Under the pieces are notes generated by a model, which was not told the DNA's origin, did not search any database, and saw only the letters and a list, made by a program, of their open reading frames with translations. Shown piece by piece: positions 55,947 to 64,000 of a stretch of 64,000 nt of DNA. Made by a program: the position numbers and the translations under genes. This DNA is from Zygnema circumcarinatum (taxonomy: Eukaryota; Streptophyta; Zygnematophyceae; Zygnematales; Zygnemataceae). The first letter of the stretch is position 1; every line of letters begins with the position of its first letter. The stretch spans positions 647,124-711,123 of the forward strand of contig CM074811.1 of assembly GCA_037447605.1 (NCBI GenBank), written 5' to 3'.

Positions 55947-56949
55947 CTAATCGACGAGAAGACGCTCGTCAATGTCAAGTTGGATGAATTCGCGAGTCTC
56001 CTCCTTCTTGGGAGGCCTCGGAGGAAGGGGAGTCGGAGGAAGTCCGAGTCTCGCCCTTCCCTTGGAAGACTTGGGTCGGCACTGCTCCACAGCAAATTGC
56101 ACAAAAGGAAGGATGATAAGAAATTCATCACAGACAAATCTACCACTGTGTAGAGAGAGAGAGAGAGAGAGTGTGTGATCGAGCAGAGAGAGAGAAGGAG
56201 AGTGGGCGCGAGCGCGAGAGATAACGAGAGAGGGAGAGATCACGGGTACGAATAGAAGAAAGCCAGAGAAAAGAGGGACTAGAGCGTGGTTAGCGCTGGG
56301 CAGGGAAGGACCAATCCCTCTCTCCATCCCTCCCTCCCTTCCTCCCTCCCTCCCTCCCTCCTTCCCTCCCTCTCGTCCTCCCTCTCTCCCACTTCTCCCC
56401 AGGTCCGAGCAGGAGCAGCAAGCCTCACATTGCCGTGCGAGCCAAGGAACCTCTTCCCCTTAGCGGTGCGCTTGTCCCCTCGGCCGCACCGCACTGCCCC
56501 CACCGCCAAACCACAGAGCGTCAGCAATCTCCGCTACTTTCAACGACATACAAAGCTTCTCTCCTCGACTTCTTTCATGCCCAATTGAACATCTATGGGG
56601 GATGCATGAGGCCTTCACTGCTGCTTCTCCACCGCTTCCTTCACCCTCTTGCAACCGTAAACAGCAATCTGGAACCCAGACTGTCACGTCATGGCTGCAC
56701 TCAGGCTCAAAAATGGATCGAATATGTCTGCAAGTGATTATGGTTCAAGAAGTCTGAGTTAAATGATCAAGAATTTTGAGTTTCACCTGATGGGTAGCAG
56801 GACGAGGAAGAAGGGAAGGCCAATGCTGAAGGAGAGGAGCAGGTGCGCGAGAGGAGGCCGCCTTCGGAGGAGGCGACGAGAGAGGCCTGAGAAGGAACAG
56901 AGGGAGAGAGAGAAAGGAAGGTGGACGTCATGGCGGCGGGGGAAGCCAT
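55947..56949 (-). CDS. PSRP4: Plastid-specific 30S ribosomal protein 4 (bTHXc)
   Basis: Small basic protein of the chloroplast 30S subunit, homologous to bacterial Thx/S31. Exons: 56949-56787 (transit peptide), about 56533-56429, and 56081-55947. Exon 2 encodes the signature CGRGDKRTAKGKRFLGSHGN and ends at a good donor (GTGAGG). Exon 3 encodes CRPKSSKGRARL, LPPTPLPPRPPKKEE, IQLDIDERLLVD, the proline-rich and acidic tail typical of plant PSRP4. Exon 1 starts MASPAAMTSTFLSLSPS, a Ser-rich transit sequence, with donor CAG|GTGAAA. Exon 2's upstream border is unresolved: the two nearest AG sites do not match the phase of exon 1, so a further small exon between 56534 and 56786 is likely. Earlier in-frame ATG at 56994 also possible. 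Confidence 0.88.
56290..56392. repeat. (CCCT)n tract in PSRP4 intron
   Basis: CCCTCCCT repeats on the plus strand, so purine-rich on the PSRP4 sense strand; a GA tract (56152-56172) is the sense pyrimidine tract nearer exon 3. Confidence 0.85.
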
Positions 56950-56994
56950 GGCCAGTTTTAGGGTTGGCCGCCTTTTAGGGTTTGGAAGGTCCAA

Positions 56995-59053
56995 TCGACA
57001 ATGGGCTCAGAGAGGGAAGAGAGAGGGAGGGAGGACCAATTTAGAAATTTGTCTCAGAATTTTTTACTGTGATCCGGGATTTGGAGGAACATTTTTTTTC
57101 TGGCAGAAAGTTTGGAATCGAGACCAAGAAATAGTCTATTTTAATCTGGCAGTTTCGGTGGCCAGCGGTGGAATAAAAAAAACATTACCGGATAGGGCAG
57201 ACTGAAAAACGTTCTAAACGCTACCTATTGGCTACTCTTTCCACGAGGGCAGATCGAAAATTTCAGAAAATTGTCGACTGCCATTCTGAAAATTCAAGAT
57301 TATTTCTTGACTGTTAAATTATTTTCCGGGCAGGGTAAAAGTTTTCCCTCATATCCAGTTTGCTGGATAAACCATTGTCCACGTGGCGCCCCAAACGCCG
57401 GCTACGTGGCTTCTCGAGGGACAAATGTTCCTTGCTGCCCGTTTAGCGCTGTTGTTCTACTTCTCCGTTCGTGTTCACGCTTTTACATGCAGAGCCTAGG
57501 ATTTGGCACCAACACATGTGGACTTTAGTTTGGGTGTTGGTCTCTTACAACCGCGAAATTGCGACTGAGACAGGTACATGGAGATGCACGACGAGCTCCC
57601 CTCTGTCCATGTCGCTCTGGCCGTACCAGGGGCGTGTGCGAAGCGCTTACTATACTGTACAGTAGGACCCCGTCATATTTTCCACCTTCGGGCGAAAATA
57701 TTGTATTTGGCAAATATAAGGTCCGTGTTACCAATAGGCGAGCGGAATTATGTTAGAGTTCATGTATGTCCGTACGTATCGTATCGTAGCGTAGCGCATC
57801 GTTTTCTGGCATATCGCATCGCATCGTACCGTATCGTATCGTGGTAAACCGTATACAGTACATGAAGCACGCCTTAGCGTTTACTGAGGCAGCAAACCAA
57901 AAAGCTTCGAGCCCGTAACGGCTACTACAGCTCGTACGGCTAGTACGGATAGTACCGTATCGGGTCGTATCGTATCGTATCGAATCCAAAAAGAAGTGGA
58001 GAAGAGCGAGCGCCTCTTACGGCGGCACTTGCGGGGAGAACAGGTGAGTTTTGCGTAAGCCCGTGACGGCTAGTACAGCTAGTACGGGTAGTACCGTTAC
58101 TGTACTGTACTGTATCGGCCGTGTCGTACGGAAGTCGTAGACCAACGGCGCTCCGTGCTTGTGCGCGTTAAACACGCCGTTATCTCACAAGTGTAACAGG
58201 ATCCGTTAGAGCCTACAATTCTGTGGCATGTTTGCCAGTTGCATAGCTTCCAGGGCTTGTCAAGGGTCACAAAGCTTGCAAGTGCGGCGCAAGCATGCAT
58301 GCATGCATGCATGCATGGTCATGCATGGATGAAGGCCGTCGTTTGTTCGATTAGGTGTTGTTTGATGTCGTGTGGCGGAGCAAGCGGCGCTCATCGCCCC
58401 ATATGGGTGGGCGCTCGTGGTTCTTGTAGCGTGCACGTTTCCTCAATGGCAGCCTCCAGTGAAGGCCATTCACAAGGCGCATGTGAACACAGCACAGCCT
58501 TTGGAAAGCACGTGCTGAAAGAACCCGAAAGCTGCCTCACGAGTGAGTGTGTTTTGCGAGTTCTTGCATTGCCAGTTCACGCCTGGTCCGAGCGGGGGGG
58601 ATTCGTCGCATCGCCGCTACCTTCAAATGGTCCGTCACGTACGTCTCGGGAGCCCCTTTTCCCCACCACCAGGCCGCACCCATAAATGAGTAAGATGTCG
58701 ATGTTGTTGATTGTTCTACCTTGAAACTTCAGCAAGGGAGCCGGCGAGTCTCGCTTCCGTACGTGCTCCTCACGGCCCAGTCTCAGTGCGCGCTAGGACG
58801 AGTCACGGATCCGGGATTTGATCTGGCACGTGCGAAGGCGAGAAGGGGCGAGCGACGGATCGAGCGGCCATGGCGGTCCCCTCCCTTCCCTTCCCCTCCC
58901 CTCCCCCCCCGTCCCCTGGCGCCGGGCGGGCGGTCCTCTAGGTCGGTGGCGCCTGCCTGCCTGCCTGCCCGCGTGTCGGTGCCGCAGCGCCCGCCCATCG
59001 CTGGTCGGTGGCCGGACAGGTCTGAAAGGCGCGCCTGCGAGGGAGGATTGGCT
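56995..59053. other. Intergenic with CGTATCG repeats and GCAT microsatellite
   Basis: 57765-57845 and 57950-57985 are built from CGTATCGTATCG and CGTAGCG words; 58060-58130 from TAGTACGG/GTACCGT words; (GCAT)n at 58293-58316. GTGG-flanked CACGTGGCG near 57379. A 148-codon frame at 58239-58685 shows no known motif. Confidence 0.5.
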
Positions 59054-59100
59054 GCGATCTCGCGACGGCGGTGCCATCCAATGGACAACGCGGGGAACCG
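59054..59100 (+). repeat. Dispersed short repeat, copy 7 (diverged)
   Basis: Reads GCGATCTCGCGACGGCGGTG, CCATCCAATGGACAACGCGG, GGAACC: the same block order as copies 1-6 with a deletion and more changes. Confidence 0.65.
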
Positions 59101-59431
59101 CTGTGACATGGAATGATATGTTAGTGTTTGCTCCGCCCACAATGTCATCATGTGTACAATGTGCTCAAATTATGTAGTAGGGTGGCATCATACTCACGTG
59201 CTGTTGTTAGACAAGGACAAGTTGTACAATGTACTCATGTCTAACTGCCCTAGAGAGGCCTGCCCGTCCGGGACAAGGACTGGCAGGCGGGATGCGCTGT
59301 TCCTTGCGCCGTTGTCACACGCTTTCCCGTTACCTATCACGACGCTCAGTAAACCGGAGCCTACATTTAAGCCAGTCAGGAGGCGCCATCTGTCCTGACA
59401 ACTGGACCCGTCGACGACGCCATTTATTGTT

Positions 59432-60379
59432 GGGTAGTGATATTTCCACCCCTTTTTTGGATCCAAACACCCCTTCCCGGCCGGGCAGATTTCAAAAAGG
59501 ATTAAAAACGGAAAATGCTTTTTTTCACCTTTTTGGAATCGATACCCACCCTCCATCGGCAGATTTTATTTTTGCGAAACAAGGAAATAACGGGTCAACC
59601 CATTTTGAATATCCCGCCTACCTGAATTTTTTTTCACGCGTGCGGTCAATCGCAGCCGTCGATTCATTCGCAGATCGCAACACGGCAGATCACTATTTGA
59701 TCTGCAGCCGGGCTCGGTCACAGCGAATGGCACGTGCCCACGTATCCCGCCAAACTCGTCCCAAATGTTTGTCCGTACACATTTCGTACGGTCGCAACTT
59801 TGAGGAACCCAATATTTCGTACATTGAGAGCTTGGACCCAATCAACGTTTTCCACGTCAAAAAAGTAACACATGGCAGATGTTGATTGGCTGAAAGCTGG
59901 CAATGCACGAGATCTCGGGCCGAGGGACGCGCGCACTCGCACGTGCGATCCCCGGCTTTGGCGGGACTCGTGGGCGCATTCCATTCGCTAAGATCGAGCC
60001 CGGCTGCAGATCGAACGGTGATTTGCAGTGGTGTGATCTGCGAGGGAATCGACAGCTGCGATTGACACACACGTGTGAAGGACGGACACCCGCGAACGAT
60101 CTCGTGGCGGACGGATCTTCCGCTCCGAGCGGATTCGAGCAGGCAGAAATTTCTTTCCCTCAAAAAAACAAATCAGGGAGGCGGGATACAGTATTCAAAA
60201 TGCGGTGACGGGGTATCATTTTCCTTGGTTAGCAAAAATAAAATCAGCCGACGGATGAAGGTGGGTATCGATTCCAAAAAGGTGTGAAAAAAGCATTTTC
60301 CGTTTTTAATCCCTTTTGAAATCTGCCCGGCCGGGAAGGGGTGTTTGGATCCAAAAAAGGGGTGGAAATATCACTACCC
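59432..60379. mobile_element. Foldback transposable element, copy B (948 bp)
   Basis: Same termini as copy A (GGGTAGTGATATTTCCACCC and its complement), same long inverted arms, same orientation as copy C. Flanked by a perfect 8-bp duplication TTATTGTT (59424-59431 and 60380-60387). The internal 100-codon frame seen in A and C is frameshifted here, arguing that it is not under protein-coding constraint. Confidence 0.93.
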
Positions 60380-60689
60380 TTATTGTTTGTCTTTTAATGT
60401 CGAATATTTGGCACTAACTGTGCCCTCCCCGCGTTTGGCGGCAGACGCCTGGCCGGGAAACGGTGTCGTTTTGCGTCAGACTTTTGGCATATACCGTACG
60501 GCCACGTCATGCCGCCCAAGCTGGCAGTTGTCGGACAAGTGGCAGCCTCTACTGGACCTTGTCAGACTTCGATGTCGTCAATGCTACTGGAGAATAATTA
60601 TACTTCAAATCAGATATCCGAATGAGTACCCTCAAACAAGTCTATCTAGAGTAAACACAACATTTATTTTTAGTCTGAACATAAAAATT

Positions 60690-61628
60690 GGGTAGTGATA
60701 TTTCCACCCCTTTTTTGGATCCAAACACCCCTTCCCGGCCGGGCAGATTTCAAAAAGGATTAAAAACGGAAAATGCTTTTTTCACACCTTTTTGGAATCG
60801 ATACCCACCCTCCATCGGCAGATTGTATTTTTGCGAAACAAGGAAAATTATAACCCTTCACTCCATTTGAACATCCCGCCTACCTGAATTTTTTTTCACG
60901 CGTGCGGTCAATCGCAGCCGTCGATTCCCTCGCAGATCGCAACGAGGCAGATCACTATTTCATCTGCAGCCGGGCTCGGTCACAGCGAATGGCACGGGCC
61001 CACATATCCCGCCAAAGTCGTCTCAAAAATTTGTCCGTACAAATATCGTACGGTCGTACCAAAAATTTTGTACATTGAGAGTTTGGACCAATCAAAATTT
61101 TCCACGTCAAAAATTTAACACGTGGCAAATGTTGATTGGCTGGGAGCTGACAATAGAACAAGATCTCGGGCCGAGGTACGCGCGCACTCGCAAGTGCGAT
61201 CCGGCTTTGACGGGACTCGTGGGCGCTTTCCATTCGCTGAGATCAAGGCCGGCTGCAGATCGAACGGTGATCTGCAGTGGTGCGATCTGCGAGGGAATCG
61301 ACAGCTGCGATTGACACACACGTGTGAAAGACGGACACCCGCGAACGATCTCGTGGCGGACGGATCTTCCGCTCCGAGCGGATTCGGGCAGGCAGATATT
61401 TCTTTCCCTCAAAAAAAAAATTCAGGTAGGCGGGATACAGTATTCAAAATGCGGTGACGGGGTATCATTTTCCTTGGTTAGCAAAAATAAATTCAGCCGA
61501 CGGAAGAAGGTGGGTATCGATTCCAAAAAGGTGTGAAAAAAGCATTTTCCTTTTTTAATCCCTTTTGAAATCTGCCCGGCCGGGAAAGGGTGTTTGGATC
61601 CAAAAAAGGGGTGGAAATATCACTACCC
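60690..61628. mobile_element. Foldback transposable element, copy C (939 bp)
   Basis: Same family as A and B, in direct orientation to B and 310 bases to its right. Flanked by a perfect 8-bp duplication TAAAAATT (60682-60689 and 61629-61636). The right arm has about 90 bases (containing CCGCTCCGAGCGGATTCG) not matched in the left arm, so the hairpin has one large bulge. Confidence 0.94.
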
Positions 61629-61636
61629 TAAAAATT

Positions 61637-62351
61637 TGGCACAATTTTTTTGCAAATTTGACATTTCTTATTGGCTAAACATATTTTCAGTGGTTGAACC
61701 GACTAGCACAGGTCTACAATAGAGTTGATCCGTTTGTCGTTTTCAGGATATGAGTTGATCCGATCCGATTGGATCCGTCCGAGTCGGCGCTTCCACAGAT
61801 GATCCCTCCGCCGCTGTCCCATTCGCAAATTGGCGGCGGCCAGCAGCCAATCAGCGTTGAACCGTAATCTCGGGGAGGCAGGAGAGACTGCAACGTGTCC
61901 GCACGTGTCCTCCAATCCACGCTGGCCGCAGGAGGCCACTCCCGACAAATTGAGACCAGCGCGGGAGGCAACTGGACAAGTCTCTAATTTGTCGGCTCTG
62001 GCGAATTTGTCGTATTGGCGATTATTCCGTTATTGCCGATCCGTAAGAAGCGGCAAAATCGAATATTTTCACATGGAACTGTCGTGTTGCCGCCTATAAT
62101 TTTCGACATAGATCCTCAAATTTTAGCTGTACGTGTAGCGCTCTGATTGGTTCAAGCTACGGGAAACACCCACGCAAGTGTGCATGGATATGGTGGCCAG
62201 TTTCTTGCTGCGACGCCGGTGGGCGTAGGGAGGAGGCGGATGGAGGCAGCGGCGAGCTGAAGGAGAGATCACCCTCCGGCGGTGAGTGGCGAGAAAGGAA
62301 GGGATCGGGCGGGGGGAGAGCTGGAGGTTTGTGGCGGCCCAAGGTCATTCT

Positions 62352-62416
<65 letters not shown>

Positions 62417-64000
62417 CCTCTTTCGCTGGCTGTGGGAGGAATTCTGTATGCTGTGCTGCAGGCAGGGAGAAGGGAAGGGAATGAGAATAGATATTAAGGG
62501 TGGGGTGGGGGGGGAGGGGGGGGAATGGGGGGGGAGGTCAGAATGCAAGGGGCGGGGATGGGATGTGAGGGTAGACTGTCGTGAGTGGTGTTAGAGCGAG
62601 GGACGGGAGGGAGCGAATACAGGAGATGAACAAAGCCCTGTGGCAATAGGAGGAGGGACATGTTTTGGGAGAATGTGGGTAAAGAGAGCTTACGGAATGT
62701 ATGGTGAGGAAGAGAGGAAGAAGGTACGGAGAGTAAACGAGTACTGTGAGAGTGAGAGAGGGGAGGGAAAAAAAACTAGAGGAGAGAAAAGACAGACGAA
62801 GGGAAAGGGCTAAACGAACAGAGGGTGATCGAAAAACAGAGAGAGCAGAAAGCGAGGACAGGAGACAGTCGGTAAGGAAGAGGGGAAAGATTAGTTGGGC
62901 AAGGGAGTTGTGGGAAGGAAGCTGACAATGGCGGGAGGGGGGGAGGTTGACACTAGTGGGGAGAAAAGGCGGAGAGCAAGGGTAGTAAACGGATACGGTT
63001 GGTGGATTAGGACGGAGGGTGGGACGTTGAGGACAAGATAAGAGGGAGGGAAGGACGGGGGAGAGAGAGCAGGAAGAGTGGGAAAGGGAGGGAGCAGAAG
63101 GCCAGGAAGAGAGGTGGCCGGTGGGTAATGGACTAAGGACGGGGCTGCGCAGATCTTGAAGGAGGGAGTAGCGAGGCAATGGTGGGAGGGGGGAGGGCAA
63201 AGGGAAGGAGGGAGTAGTGAGTGAGTGTAAGGGGATAGGAAACTGGGGGAGTGGGGGGGCGGAGTGAAAGAAAGAGGGAAAAGCGGGCATGGCTGAGGGA
63301 AGAGGGGAGAGGAATGGGGAGAGGAATTGGCGGGAGAGGGGAGAGGGAACAGGGGAGACGGGAAGCGAAGGGAAATGAAAGATAGCGAAGGGTGTGCTGA
63401 AGTACATGTTTGCAGGTCAGGTGCATTGGCTATGGATGTGCCACGTGGCAGGGCTGCTGTTCAAAGGGAAATAAGTTTTTTAGGTGGTGAGGGGTTCCTC
63501 TGTATCATGGCTGCCATTTTTTAGCGAAGGATCTAGAGAAATGGGAAAGAGGGAAAGAAGGGGGGAGATACCGACGCAAAGTTTGGCTCGAATTGCGGTC
63601 TACACGGTCTTAAGTTTTTTGCAATAACAAGTGAAGAGAGATGCTAAAGCTTTTGCTAACATGGTGAATAGTCAACTTTATGCCTACAGGGTGGTGAGAG
63701 CAGCGGACGCTGAAGCGTAGAACTTGCGTGCACAAGACGACAACATACACACAAGTGCTGCAGAAGGAGGAGAGGTAACGGAAAGGACTAGTGAAGGAGA
63801 CAGCGAGAGCGAGAGAGAGAGAGTGAGAGAGAGAGAGAGAGACATGAGAGCGGAGTTGGAAGCGCAGTCGGTTTCTGTGCAAACCTTCAATGGTGGGCAT
63901 GTCTCCTCAATGGGAAAAGGTATTCCCGGCCGAGGAGGGCAGTGTGAGGAGTTCTTAAAAGGGAATCCACGGCGGATGAGGAGGTGGCGGGGAGGGTGCG
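61637..64000. other. Right-hand region, no confident gene
   Basis: Contains (CT)n at about 62354-62412, G-rich tracts (62490-62545 and much of 62900-63380), a TGCCACGTGGCA box near 63440 and a GA tract (63808-63842). A GATTGGTT box near 62146 precedes a GTGAGT donor-like site (62282), which might mark the 5' end of a gene continuing to the right, but no coding exon could be defended. Confidence 0.45.
62354..62412. repeat. (CT)n microsatellite
   Basis: About 58 bases of uninterrupted CT. Confidence 0.93.

Noticed and set aside
58239-58685. 148-codon open frame on the plus strand
   Set aside because: No recognisable motif, no splice context and atypical composition.
1-64000. tRNA, rRNA or reverse-transcriptase genes
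   Set aside because: I looked for tRNA arm patterns and for RT or integrase motifs in all frames and saw none I could defend.

Overview
The window is nuclear DNA of a photosynthetic green eukaryote (Viridiplantae), most likely a green alga. The evidence is: densely intron-split genes with GT-AG borders; nuclear genes for plastid proteins (PsaK, a plastid-specific ribosomal protein PSRP4/bTHXc, a Ycf20-like protein, a PAP/fibrillin); a plant-type xanthine dehydrogenase and a plant-type sterol isomerase; and TGTAA pentamers, the chlorophyte-type poly(A) signal, within about 220 nt downstream of six stop codons. The exact lineage cannot be read from the sequence. There are two 10-N assembly gaps (26697-26706 and 41751-41760). 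Coding models were built by hand from conserved protein motifs and splice sites, and reading phase closes at almost every intron.

Layout, left to right. 1-3.9 kb: repeats, one possible exon at the left edge and an inverted-repeat element. 3.9-8.6 kb (-): twelve-exon pseudouridine-5'-phosphate glycosidase ending in a peroxisomal -SRL tail. 8.6-12.9 kb: repeats, including the first of three ~940-bp foldback elements (10324-11261). 12.9-15.1 kb (-): F-box/leucine-rich-repeat protein. 15.1-18.4 kb: non-genic, tandem repeats and a GTAC-rich stretch. 18.4-20.9 kb (-): plastid lipid-associated protein. 21.6-21.9 kb (-): doubtful small gene. 22.4-25.6 kb (-): UFD1. 26.8-29.0 kb (-): HIT zinc-finger snoRNP factor BCD1, head-to-head with YCF20 (29.3-29.8 kb, +). 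32.4-42.1 kb (+): xanthine dehydrogenase in 16 exons, preceded by a palindromic G-box/CCAAT element. 43.8-48.4 kb (+): V-ATPase subunit H. 49.8-51.9 kb (-): sterol delta8-delta7 isomerase HYD1. 52.4-53.7 kb (+): PSAK. 55.2 kb (+): doubtful small membrane protein. 55.9-56.9 kb (-): PSRP4. 57-64 kb: no confident gene; two more foldback elements and simple repeats.

The genes are housekeeping functions with no operon-like logic: nucleoside and purine breakdown (PsuG, XDH), protein turnover (UFD1, F-box), snoRNP assembly (BCD1), proton pumping (VMA13), sterol synthesis (HYD1), and plastid photosynthesis, translation and lipid bodies (PSAK, YCF20, PSRP4, fibrillin). The unusual content lies between and inside genes: three foldback transposable elements with perfect 8-bp target duplications, a seven-copy short dispersed repeat, a same-strand cluster of nine ATCCAACGG sites, a large excess of CACGTG, and simple repeats that in psuG and several XDH introns form the pyrimidine tracts of the sense strand.
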